From contig BFEA01000356.1 in the NCBI GenBank assembly GCA_003427395.1, forward strand, positions 2,419 through 36,054: a DNA stretch of 33,636 nucleotides. Direction: 5' to 3'. Below the pieces are notes generated by a model. It had not been told where the DNA came from. It worked only from the letters and a program-made list of their open reading frames with translations, and did not search any database. The position numbers were made by a program, and so were the translations under genes. This document shows positions 18,861 through 28,181 of the stretch, one piece after another. Position 1 is the first letter of the stretch, and the number at the start of each line of letters is the position of its first letter. This stretch comes from Chara braunii (Eukaryota; Streptophyta; Charophyceae; Charales; Characeae).

Positions 18861-20280
18861 AGATTGTGAAGTCAGTTCTAGCAATAGGTGTGTAGAGGAG
18901 TAGAGCAGGTATAGAAGAGGTGTGCGTGGGGAGCCGGGAGCTATGGAGAAGTAGGGAAGGGACTGTCGACGAGCATGTGTCTGGACCGAGTTCGACGGAC
19001 AACGATACTATACTAAGGTGGTGAGATGCTGCGGACGGGATGGCGCATTTAGAATTTTGATTCGAGCAGCGGGTTTTGGCGGTATGAGCTGCAGAGGCTG
19101 CGTGGAGGAGAATAAGTTATAAGGAAGGGGGATGCATCTACCCGTGTTTCGGGGGATGATCCATTCCGTGTTGTTCGTCCTATCTACGGGACTAGCATGG
19201 GGCAGTTGCGGGATTGAGTACTGACATGTTGACCGGTGGGGTTGCCCATTCCATCGAATGAAGTAGCTGGGGCAAGCCGCGCAGAGAGAGGGGTGGCTTA
19301 CCTCGTAGCGGGGTCGAAGTAACAGTAGCAAATACCCCCATGTTGGACGACAGGCTCATCTGGTTACGCCATGCTGTGGGGGTGGAGCCCGGAGCACTGG
19401 CTCGACGGGGAGGAGCTCATAGTGCACTATGCCCATGCCCTGGTGAACTATTCAATCAGTATTTACTAAATCCCACTGACCGAGGTAGTACGGGGTAAGC
19501 AGCGAGCTAGGAGAGCGTGCCGGGAGTGTTGTGAAGGGAGAGGAGCAAGGTGTGCACTTACCGGGCTACAGTTCAGCAGGGGACCCAGGTGCAGTGTCCT
19601 ACTGGCAGCCGTGTTGTTGACCACTGTTACTACAGCCTGCACTCAGGGTTGGGCCTTGTGTAAGTGATAACCATCTGGCATCGTAGTCACTATAGCGAGC
19701 TGTCGTCACCTTGAGCCTGAGGACGATGCGGCAGCCACCACCATGACCATTGTTCATAGTCGAAGGCCGCACGAAAAGAAGAGGCAGATTGAAGGTTGGG
19801 GTGTGAGGCCGACCAAGCGGGGTGGGAGGCCTGATTGGTAGTCAGAGGTAGCGAGGAATGGGCCATGGGAGTCAGAGGCTCACCGGCCGGCTGACATGTT
19901 ACACAGTCGTTGAAGGGGGAGGCTACAGATGGACTGCGGGCTGGAGGATGTCTATGGGCAGGCATGCTGCCATCCTAGTCAGCAGGGGAGTAACAGGTTG
20001 AACAACTGACCACGGTACCCTCCCCCCCAATATATCGACCAAAGCAGGGGAGGCACGACTGTGAGGGTGAAGGCCTTAGTGGTGGCCGGCGTGTCGTCTA
20101 GCGTAGGTGGCCGAGCCGGCAACAGGAGGAGGCCGCACGACACGAGGACCTGTCTGTTGGTCGGAGCACTGTTCATTCGAGTCACACTGTAGCAGTGAGC
20201 CGCGGGTTAAAGGCTCAGTAGGTAACTGCGGGTGACTGTGTACGACCACTGGGTATGGCCTGAGGCTGGCTGCCGCAAAC

Positions 20281-20800
20281 AATTATTGCATTAGTGACTG
20301 TCGACCGTACTACGGGTTGCTGTTGGATGCCGACGGACTGTGGCCTCGCTGCTGGCCACCGCTGTTTTGCGGCTGCTATTGGCTAAGCCCAAAGTACCGC
20401 TGTACGCTGCGGCGTACTGCTGTACACTACTGCAGGTAGACTGCTGGGTATTACGGTGGCAGGCTGCGGCTGACCGGTGGGGCAGGCTGGTATTACATGA
20501 TGTGACGAGCGGCTGCTGTTCTTATGGGTTGTACACGGGCTACCGATACGGGCTGCTGTTGGTTGTTACCTTGCTGTTGGTCGCCGCTATGTGCCACTGC
20601 TACGAGTGAGGGCTATGGGCGGCCTACTGCTATAGCTGGTTACAACTACTGCTGACTGCAGCATCCAGGCACGGACGGTTGCCACTGGCAACAACTGTTG
20701 TCGTCGCTGCAGGTGGCTGCCTTGTTGCTGGCTAGCACTGCTGGTGACTGTTGAAGGTTGCTGCCATTGCTGCTGGCTGCCATTGAATACTATTGTTGTT
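20281..20800 (+). repeat. Degenerate CTG/TGC-rich zone
   Basis: Words such as GCTGCTG, GGCTGC and GTTGCTG recur irregularly throughout about 500 bases. It looks like a decayed short-unit repeat. No protein is supported. Confidence 0.6.
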
Positions 20801-21168
20801 GCACATAAGGACTGATACAGGGTGTTGAGCGGCTGCAGTTGGGCTTAGAGGAGTAGTTGGGCTTAGGGAGGGTGCCTGGTGCTACGAGTGGGAGTTCGTC
20901 AGGGGGGGGGTTACTGCGGCAGTTTGACTTCATTGACCAAGTCGTCAGTTGGCCGCCATTGCTGGGCCCTCACGCGAACCAAGATAACAAGGCCCCCTCA
21001 CGCGAGTCTGAATGCACCCCCCTGAGAGTCTCTATACTTTCTCTATCTGTCTTTCTTACTCCAAGTCTAGTCAATTGGTTACGAGGGGAAGGCGGCAGGC
21101 GGGATTGCAACCCGTAGGTCCGCATCAAGGCTCTGTGGGGAGTCATCCCACCAATTGCGGGAGCTCTG

Positions 21169-21191
21169 CCAGAACCTAGGCGAGGTTCTGG
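21169..21191. other. Perfect 9-bp hairpin
   Basis: CCAGAACCT (21169-21177) and AGGTTCTGG (21183-21191) pair perfectly around AGGCG-type loop bases. It lies just before the seven-hairpin array. Confidence 0.8.
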
Positions 21192-21461
21192 AGGCAGGGA
21201 ACCATCAGGTAACTTCTTCCTATCTGTATACTCCCACTACACCCATGTTTGCATATCCCCCTATAGTTGATTGATGTATGTCTGCCTGTCCCTATAAATC
21301 TTGCTTTCTAGTCAGGACATAACCAGACAACATAAAAGAATGCATGTATAAAGTTAAGTTTCGACTTCTTTGATTGATTGAAAGCAGATTGTGGGGTTGC
21401 ATCTGGGGGAAGGGTGGGAGAAAGGCGGTATTGTATGAGGCTTGACTGGGTCAACCAAAGG

Positions 21462-22131
21462 CTGGGCCAGTTTCATAAGTTTGGGAAGGCTCAGTGTTGT
21501 GTTTTATTTTGTATTGCCTGGAGAACCAGACATGTCCCATAAGTTTGCGTGGTCTGGTTGCTCTGACTTGGGAGGGCTGAATGTGATTGCTTCTTTAGGC
21601 GTCAGTCAAATCCATAAGTTTGGGTAGTCTGGCGGCCTTGTTTATTTGGGGTTTTGCCAGTTTCTTTGGTTTCTGAACGAGGAGGTGAACATGTCCCGTA
21701 AGTCTGGGTGGTTCTGCCTCTTCCTGCTTTGGTCTGAGAGAAATAAACCAGGCTGAGGACCAAGACGTGTTCCATAAGTTCGGGTGGTCTTGGTCCAACG
21801 CCTCGCACATGCTGGAACCGGAAGGCTATAACTTTGATCGTTCCATAAGTTTGGGTGGCCTGACTATAGCTTATCACCAACTGAAGAGAGTACTTAACTA
21901 AGAATAAACTTATGGTACGAAGGGGCAGGCTGAGTCTTGAGCTGAAGATGATCGGCTCAGCTGTATGCTACCTCAAAAGACTAAGTGCAGACAACTATAT
22001 AAACCTTGGATACTTAAACAAGTTCAGGGCGGCTAGGGTGGCCCAAAGAAGAGAAAAGTTGTTGTGCCCTGTGTTTGTGTATACTCCATGGCTGGGCTAG
22101 AGATGTTCCATAAGTTTGGGTGGTCTAGCCT
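21462..22131 (+). repeat. Stem-loop family 2: array of seven hairpins with a conserved loop and different, pairing stems
   Basis: The core CATAAG (once CGTAAG) starts at 21474, 21538, 21613, 21697, 21773, 21844 and 22109. The loop consensus is about ATGTYCCATAAGTTTGGGTG. Arms: H1 CTGGGCC/GGCTCAG; H2 AACCAGAC/GTCTGGTT; H3 CGTCAG/CTGGCG; H4 GAGGAGGTGAAC/GTTCTGCCTCTTC with a mismatch and a bulge; H5 GGACCAAGAC/GTCTTGGTCC; H6 AGGCTATA/TATAGCTT; H7 GGCTAGA/TCTAGCC. No two stems are alike, yet each pairs. The wobble pairs I find are G:T on the plus strand, suiting a plus-strand RNA. Spacing is 64-84 bp except for 265 bp before H7. The sequence between hairpins is not conserved. Confidence 0.85.
21906..21915 (+). 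other. Exact complement of the family-2 loop
   Basis: AAACTTATGG is the reverse complement of CCATAAGTTT, the loop consensus of the seven hairpins, and sits between H6 and H7. It could pair with any of the loops. A single 10-mer could also arise by chance or mark a degenerate inverted copy. Confidence 0.5.
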
Positions 22132-22335
22132 TATGCCCTATGTAAGCTGGGTATAAGGGACAAATCATTGAAAGGCTACAAACTATTGTTTGCTAAGGTA
22201 ACTTGGGGATGGTGAGAGAGTGCATGTCTGTGGTTTGGCTTGCATGTGACTGAGTGATGCCACTTCTTAGTCTGAGTTTGGATTTAATAGGTAGTTGTTG
22301 TAGTTGCTCGTCACGTGCTAGAGCCATAGGAGTTA

Positions 22336-22406
22336 GAGTCAATTCCTGCATTTTCTGGGCTCGTGTTCTTTTTACTTAGATCAATTTCCTGCATTTTCTG
22401 GGATCT
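22336..22406 (+). repeat. Stem-loop family 3: two hairpins with a conserved loop
   Basis: The loops share CTGCATTTTCTGG. Copy 1 arms are GAGTC (22336-22340) and GGCTC (22358-22362); copy 2 arms are AGATC (22378-22382) and GATCT (22402-22406). The arms differ and each pairs over five bases, with one G:T-type pair in copy 1. Confidence 0.6.
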
Positions 22407-22429
22407 TTTGATTCGTACTTGGTCTTGTA

Positions 22430-22740
22430 TAAATCTTGGTAAGCCACTTTCCCTACGGGAAGCGCTGCCGAAATTTCTACAAAATCAAGGAGTTAGTCAA
22501 AACTTTGGCTTTTCAGGATCCGACCTTGATGGCTTCTTTGACTTAGAATCTGGAGAGCCTCCCTTTCTAAAGGAGGTGTTGCCCAAGTTTTTACTAACTC
22601 AGGGAATTAGCCAAAATTGGGCCCTGAAGGATCAAAGTCATCTTCAGATTCCAAACTTAGCCTTGTATAAATCTTGGACTAGCACTTCCTCTACGGGAAG
22701 CGCTGCCGAAATTTTCCTAATTTTGAGGAGTTAGTATATT
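22430..22740 (+). repeat. Stem-loop family 4: three copies of a two-helix unit, period about 110-120 bp
   Basis: The units share GCTGCC..AA.TTT and GGA.TTAG. Helix 1: TTCCC/GGGAA (22449-22461), CCTCC/GGAGG (22558-22576), CTTCC/GGAAG (22685-22700). Helix 2: GCCGAA/TTTGGC (22467-22472 with 22504-22509) and GCCCAA/TTGGGC (22581-22586 with 22617-22622). The third copy lacks the right arm of helix 2 and seems truncated. Helices change between copies but remain paired. Confidence 0.7.
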
Positions 22741-23739
22741 TAGACAGGTGGCGACATATATAGGGGGGGCTATGGCGAGATTCACCTTATGCTGATTGCT
22801 ATCTAAAGGTAGACTTAGACTTAGTCAGATATGATGACTTGAGTAAGATTAGGATATAGAGATTACTCTCCCTGAGCATATAGGCTTAGTTTGAGATTGG
22901 CCTGTCTGGTGGTGCAGGTCTCTTTGATCAGTCGCTTCATGATGTGGACTAGGTTCAGCTTGATCCTACAAGGATCACCTTCTGTTATCACTGATAACAG
23001 GTCGGTTGCCGATTCGTCGGGTTACGACTCAACCTCAGCCCACTCTCCTTGCTCAACCTGAAGAGGCTTCAGCACCGGTGGTCTTTTCTGTTTTGTTAAG
23101 GTTTCACCCGGACTTTTATTGAATGACCATTTAACAAAGGTACTGAGTATTTACTTAAGGTTGGCTGGCTGGAGGTTGGGGCTTGCATGGCTGAGGCGAA
23201 GGGTATGAGCATGGAGATTGGTTGGAGTTGACTCCGTGTAGTGTATGGACTTCTGCTTGACTCGGATGATTGGATTGGACTGCCCTGCGATCTTATATAT
23301 GTGCATGAGGAGACCCACTGTGATTGTGAGATGTGATCGTCACACGTTCATTCCCATATGTGTGCATTTGTGTGTATATGTGTACGTATGCATACCTATG
23401 TAGGGTAGTCGTGTGGCCTGAAGGGTCCGCGTGCTAAGGACCTAATCTAGGGTTGGCAGGAATAGAAGGGAGGGAATGACTCCTCTATTTAAATATACGC
23501 TTATGAAGAAATTGTGGTCGGATGTTAGCCCTGAGCCTAGAAAAAGATGGTCCTTGCCCAGGACGACCCAGGTCCCAGGACTAGCTCTAAAAGGGTTCAC
23601 TTCCAATAAAAGTCGAAGGTACTTTCCTTGTTGGGATTTATTTTGGTGGAACGATAAAGTTCCGGGCAAAAGGGTCAGCGTGTCGCTGGTGATGCGCCAA
23701 ATAACTCACCACCGCTCCAAATCCCTTCCTGCCCTAGGG

Positions 23740-23838
23740 ACCGCCTTACCCCGCACCCTTCGGGACACCTCAGAGTGCAGAAGGCGGTAAAGCCCTCAGG
23801 CCGGTTTTGCGCCCGCTAAAGGGTTACCCCTCTTAGCG
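23740..23838. other. Two adjacent hairpins
   Basis: ACCGCCTT (23740-23747) pairs with AAGGCGGT (23781-23788). CGCTAA (23814-23819) pairs with TTAGCG (23833-23838), with GGGTTACCC inside. Both are perfect. The second has a counterpart word, AGGTTAACCCT, at about 24460. Confidence 0.6.
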
Positions 23839-23889
23839 CGCACTTCAGTCGGCGCCTGAGCATCGGAAGCAGCCACGTGGCTCATAATA

Positions 23890-24680
23890 GGCCATTTGGG
23901 TATGGGCACCACATAATGCACCGTCATCGCAGTTACTCACGTAGAGCTGCATAGTGAATTGGTATGTGTGGATCCTACGTTCGAGCGATCTTATACTAAG
24001 TCCGCACGCGCAACACTCGCCAATTCTCGCACTAAAAAGTTATGGGCCAGGCGGCGAGACCACGAGCGCGACACGGCCAATAGACTCGGGGTTTTGGTAT
24101 CGCGAAGCGGCGTGTGGGCGAAGGACTAGTCCCGGTCGGCCTATGGGAGTCCGTGTACGGGCCTCACTATCCCGAACATCGGGTAGCCTATGGGTAGGAT
24201 ACCGGGCCTCCTCCGTGCGCGCGTTGTTTGGGCCTGTCTACCCCTTCCATTCTAGGAAGCCATTAAACTAATGAAGAGATGGAGTGAGTTTTCCTTTTTG
24301 AGCTTTCATGGTTGGACGTTATAGTCCGTGGAAGCCATCAAAGTCAAACCCATTGATGTTTGACCACCACGACAGCTTAAAGTTGTCTACTCAACCCCTC
24401 TGCACAGGGTGCAGAGGAGGGTGTGGTCTCCAATTGCACATGGCGGTTGTCCGACGTCGAGAGGTTAACCCTCTAGGCGTGTGTCAGCCGATACTTGAGT
24501 GTCGAACGCGACCCTCGGGATTAACAAGGGCCACGTGAGTATGGGTACTACATAGTACGCCATCGCTGCGACCGTCTGCGCACGGCTGCATTACGAGTCG
24601 ATGTGAGTAGCCCTGCGTCCGCGCGGTTTTATATCGAGTCTCGCGCGCGACGCCTACCCGATTTCCGCATTGAAGAGTTA
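23890..24680 (+). repeat. Stem-loop family 5: two diverged copies 638 bp apart with nested helices
   Basis: The words ATGGG.AC.ACATA (23899 and 24537) and AGTTATGGG mark the two copies. In copy 1 an outer helix GAATTGG/CCAATTC (23956-23962 with 24020-24026) encloses GTGTGGA/TCCGCAC (23966-23972 with 24001-24007). In copy 2 the outer helix is GAGTCG/CGATTT (24595-24600 with 24659-24664) and the inner is GTGAG/CTCGC (24603-24607 with 24640-24644). The architecture is the same and the bases differ. Related words continue in both copies further right (GTCCGTGTA at about 24150 and CTCCGTGTA at about 25123). Confidence 0.6.
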
Positions 24681-25309
24681 TGGGGTGGTTACCAAGGGGC
24701 TAGGAGCGTTGTCGCGTAGTTCCTGTTGTGTCGTTTTGTGTGTATGTGTGTATGTCGCTGTTTGCGTCTGTTAGAGTAGTGTGTGCGTTGCGCGTGGGAT
24801 ACGTCATAGCCGACCGGCGACGAGCCGCGCTTGGGACCTCAGCCCCCCAAGACGTCGGTTCGCGTGCGGATCCGATAGAGGCGTAGTACCGCGCGTACCC
24901 CTTATGCTACAGCGAACGAGAAACGCCCTCGGCTGGTCCACCTCTGCGATTGCAGCTGATCAACTTTTGTACTGTGGACTGGTAGCTCGACGGGGATACG
25001 CCCACCGAAGGGAGGTGACAGCTCCCATGAGGTGGAGGTAGTCGTGCCTCGCGTAGGCCCTGTCCTGTCGTAGGGGCTCGCGAGAGGTATGGCTGGCGCA
25101 CCCGGCCGGAGCGGCTTATGGAAGCTCCGTGTATATACCACAACGGGGATGTGTACTCTGACTCCTGCGTGACGCGGCCGGGAGGGTCTCGCGCTACCTC
25201 TGAATGGTGCCGGACCGATGCGCTCGACAACGCGTATGCCTGTACCGTCTTACAAGGCAATGTCCGTCAAGCGGACGAGTGGTGCGCCACCATTTTGGCG
25301 GCAAGGGGA

Positions 25310-26254
25310 TCAAGGAGCAGAGGTCTGTGCCACGGCTGAGTAAGTCGGCGCAGGTCCTGGAGAAAGGGGCGCAACTGACTGTGCGCCCGAGCCGCATGGG
25401 GGAGCGGCGGGGGCAACAACGGCAGGCTGCGAGGGAGTTGCGGTAGAAGAGGTCGCAACAACCGCGGGAATATGAAGAAGGTAGGATGGGGCTGGATAGG
25501 GAGCAGGGCGAGGGAAGCGAGCCTGCATGGAAGGAAGGGTAGAGGAAGGAGGGGGTGTGCCCGAAGGCGCGGCCACCTGTGAGGGTGGGGGTGGCTGAAG
25601 GCGTAAGAGGGCGAGGTCGGCCTGGGTCTGGGCAAGCTCGTCCTCGAGACGTTGGACGTAGATCGAGCGAGGAGTGGCAGGAGGATGAGTGGGGGAGGTG
25701 GACGCACGAGCGGTGCGGGGCATCCCAGAGGGGGAAGAGCCAGGTGGCGCTACGGTCGTGCGAAGGGAAAGGAGAAGCGGGCCACCCGGAAAAGTTGACA
25801 CCATGGTAGCGGGTTGTGGTCCCGTGGCCGTAGAGACCGGAATCTGGGCGGGTGCGCGTGTAGACTGAGGGAGGGCCTGACTCTTTGCGGCCGTCGAGCT
25901 AGGGGCGTGGACAGTCACCAAGATAGCCGGGTCAGGGGCAGCGAAGGAGGAAGCTCCACTGTGGCCACCCCGTCGGAGGACTGGGGACCCGGACTGGGAG
26001 CCAGGCGAAGAGAGAGAGTCATGAGATGAAGGACAGGCAGCGTCCTAGAGTTGCTGCATGCCGGCGACAAGGGTCTTCACTTGCGCCTGTAAGGGCGCGA
26101 GGATTGCGAGTTGTACCTAAATAGGCGCGAGGAGGGAAGTGAGGAGGTTGTGCAGATCCCCCTGGGGCTGATGGCCCTGGTCCGCCGGCACGGGTGTGGA
26201 GCCCGGGACCGTGGTCGTCGTCGCGTTAGCGGCGTGTGACACACCGTCGGCCAT
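25310..26254 (-). pseudogene. Element C gag, N-terminal part
   Basis: The start chosen is the ATG at 26254 (MADGVSHAANATTTTVPG), the first of this frame after the leader. Two in-frame TAGs at 26117-26119 and 26045-26047 interrupt it, after which 25921-25310 is open. The protein is Pro/Ser/Ala-rich with a short coiled-coil-like stretch, VQRLEDELAQTQADLALLRL, as in many gypsy Gag N-termini. It ends with a TGA at 25310-25312. An alternative frame (25397-25194) stays open further left. The capsid-like part is at 17.4 kb and below, so gag is split by the non-coding block. Confidence 0.7.
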
Positions 26255-26479
26255 GGGGAGGTGATGGGCCGGACTGGAGGGGGCCAGAGGAGGTCTACGT
26301 GAGCGGAGGGCGTAGGGGGGAGTCCTTGGTAGAAAGCGGCGAACGGCACTAGCACGGGCGCCGTCAAAGGGGAAGGGGTGGTTCGGGTCCAGGGTGCCCG
26401 AATAGGAAGGGGAAGTAGCGGGGGGGGGTTGAAGAACACTAAACCCTAGAAAAACTCTAGGAAACCCCTAACTGAATAG

Positions 26480-27460
26480 CAAGCATGGGGAGAGGCGGGA
26501 GGAAAATAAATAATCAGTGAGATTTCGAGAGAAAAATAAAAATAAATAAGGAAATAAATAAATAATAAAAATGATTAATGAAATAAGGAATAAAAAAATG
26601 AAGAGAGAAATGATATATATATATTTTTTAATCTCGGCAGCATTTCCCTACCCCCCATGGGGCCAAGAATGTGCCAAGGGGAAAGCAGAGACCAAGATAA
26701 GCACACTAGGTTTCAAACTGTCGTAAATTAAAAATTTCAAAAAATAAATAAATAGATAAATAAATAAATAAGTAAATAAGTGGATGAGGAGGTGGAGAGA
26801 AATGGGGTATCTGATTTTTCAAAATTTTTGGCAGCATTTCGTTACCCCATGGGGTCGAAGTGTGCCGAAAAAGACTAAGTAAGAAAAAAACAGAAAATTT
26901 CGGCAGCACTTCGTTACCCCCACGGGGTCAAAATGTGTGCCAAAAGCAAGAACGACGAACTCCTAATCAGATTTAAGGATGCCGCAAGGAAATTCGAATT
27001 TTCAGAATAAGTAAAAAAATAAATGAAATAAATCAAAAAATGAGGAAAGAAGGTGGGGAAGAAGATAATTCAATTTTTTTTGGAAAAAGAGAGAAGATAA
27101 ATCAAAAGAAAAATAGAAAGAAGAAGAACAGAAAAATTCGAAGTAGGGGGGGAGGGGAATGAAAAGTGAAGGGGAAAAGAGAGAAATAGGTGGGAGAGAG
27201 AAAAAATGGAAGTGGGAGGCAAGTGGATGATATGGTGGTAGTTGGGGGAGAGGAGGGGGAGAGAATGAGAGAGAGAGGGATGGGGAAAGGTGGAGAGGGA
27301 TGAAGAAGCAAAGAGAAAAGGAGGTGGAAAGAAAAGAAAATAAATGAAGAAAAGAGAGTAAAAGAGTGGGTGGTGGGAGAAAAGGTGGGGTGGGGAAGGT
27401 AAGAAGAGGAGGGAAAAGAGGCAGTGGAAGGTGGGTTAGTAGAGAGAGGGGAGAGGGAGA
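26480..27460. repeat. A- and purine-rich low-complexity leader of element C
   Basis: AAATAAATAAATAAG-type repeats lie at 26500-26790, followed by a nearly pure purine plus strand (GGGAGAG, GAAAAG) at 27060-27460. Apart from the three hairpins, nothing coding is seen. The long open frame on the opposite strand is only the pyrimidine strand of this tract. Confidence 0.75.
26633..26947. repeat. Three related hairpins in the leader of element C
   Basis: Copies at 26633-26679, 26825-26873 and 26896-26947 each have CGGCAGCA or GGCAGCA, then an inner CCCCATGGGG-type palindrome, then TGTGCC. Copy 2 pairs most fully: TTTTTGGCA/TGCCGAAAAA, CATTTCG/CGAAGTG and CCCCATGGGG. Mismatches in copies 1 and 3 and wobbles in copy 2 do not agree on which strand is transcribed. 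Confidence 0.65.
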
Positions 27461-27462
27461 TG

Positions 27463-27499
27463 ATACCTTGCCCTTGGAGTCTCCAAGGGCACAAGGTAT
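27463..27499. other. 16-bp hairpin
   Basis: ATACCTTG-CCCTTGGA (27463-27478) pairs with TCCAAGGG-CA-CAAGGTAT (ending 27499), leaving a 3-nt loop and a 2-nt bulge. It stands between the purine tract and a G-run-rich zone. Confidence 0.8.
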
Positions 27500-27796
27500 A
27501 CCAAGACCAGGAGGGTCTTGACCTTCACTGCAGCAGCCAACTGGAGGAGGAAGGGGGGCTGAGATCTTGATCGGACCCTACCAGCAGATCCAGGGTGTGC
27601 TATGAGAGCAGATCCTCACCACAGTAGAGCAGCCCCTGAAACAGGGGGTCTTCAGTCCACAGCAAGCTGCCACGTGGCACTGCAGGTGGCCACGTGCACA
27701 GGTGGCAGCAGCCACGGGGGGGGTGGGGGGGGGGGAGTAAATAGCCAACACGGCACCTCTTCAACATGAGTGTACCGTACTACAAGGCTACGCATG

Positions 27797-27877
27797 CACT
27801 GTGGCGAGTGTGTTATGAGGGTGGCTACACACGCGCATAACCCAGCAGGTACCTGGGTTCAAACCCCAGCGGCAGCA
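27797..27877 (+). other. tRNA-like segment resembling initiator tRNA-Met
   Basis: GTGGCGAGTG resembles a box A. CATAACCCAGCAGGT resembles the anticodon and variable part of tRNA-iMet. CTGGG-TTCAAAC-CCCAG (27853-27869) is a perfect T-arm with a box B. The following CGGCAGC has no matching 5' acceptor strand, and the anticodon stem does not close, so this is not a functional tRNA gene. It could be the head of a tRNA-derived SINE or a captured primer tRNA. Confidence 0.4.
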
Positions 27878-27987
27878 AAATCCCAAATCTTGATAATATA
27901 AATCCGGGAGTGGAGCGGGGCAGCGTGGGCAGGTGCCGCGTGTGCGTGGTGCGGTGGCCTTGGCCTTGACGCTTGCACGTACGCGTT

Positions 27988-28181
27988 GTGATAGCGCTTC
28001 CCTTTTCGCCACGTTTCGTTCTCCTGCTGCTGCACCTTTTTTTCCCCTGTTTTCGGCGAAAACGGCCATAAAACAGCAAGCGTCGTGACAACGCTTCCCT
28101 TTTCGCCACGTGTCGCTCTCCTGCTGCTGCACCTTTTTTCCCCCTGTTTTCGACGAAAACAGCCTGAAAACAGCGAAAAAT
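27988..28181. repeat. Two-copy 97-bp tandem repeat in the leader of element C
   Basis: Units starting GTGATAGCGCTTCCC (27988) and GTGACAACGCTTCCC (28085) are close copies. Each holds CTCCTGCTGCTGCACC and the hairpin GTTTTCG.CGAAAAC. They lie just downstream of the primer site in the sense of element C. Confidence 0.9.

Larger units (their letters stand above)
17460..25260. other. Unexplained 7.9-kb non-coding block splitting element C gag
   Basis: Neither strand gives an open frame longer than about 120 codons, and none resembles a known protein. No LTR pair, terminal inverted repeat, poly(A) end or convincing flanking duplication was found. What it holds instead are inverted repeats and several families of repeated stem-loops, annotated separately, plus a CTG-rich zone at 20281-20800. 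The edges are approximate: gag is readable below 17430 and above about 25270. It may be a nested non-autonomous element, captured host DNA, or a long intron; see findings. Confidence 0.6.

Noticed and set aside
19690-20185. Minus-strand frames with CSTC and CVTC, a possible zinc-binding protein
   Set aside because: The pairs lie in a frame broken by a stop, with low-complexity Pro/Ser surroundings and no family resemblance.
21462-22131. Regularly spaced short repeats resembling a CRISPR array
   Set aside because: The intervals are irregular (64-84, then 265 bp), the repeat is only about 20 bases and varies, and the bases on either side pair with each other. The genome is eukaryotic and no cas gene is present.
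17403-25230. GACAA at 17403 and 25226 as a target duplication of the block
   Set aside because: A shared 5-mer between two windows of this size is expected by chance, and the sequences next to it do not look like element ends.
27102-27494. A Ser/Pro/Leu/Phe-rich open frame on the minus strand
   Set aside because: It is the translation of a purine tract's complement, which rarely contains stop codons.
27715-27737. A long G-run as a functional quadruplex
   Set aside because: It is an uninterrupted homopolymer-like run in low-complexity DNA. Nothing nearby gives it a role.
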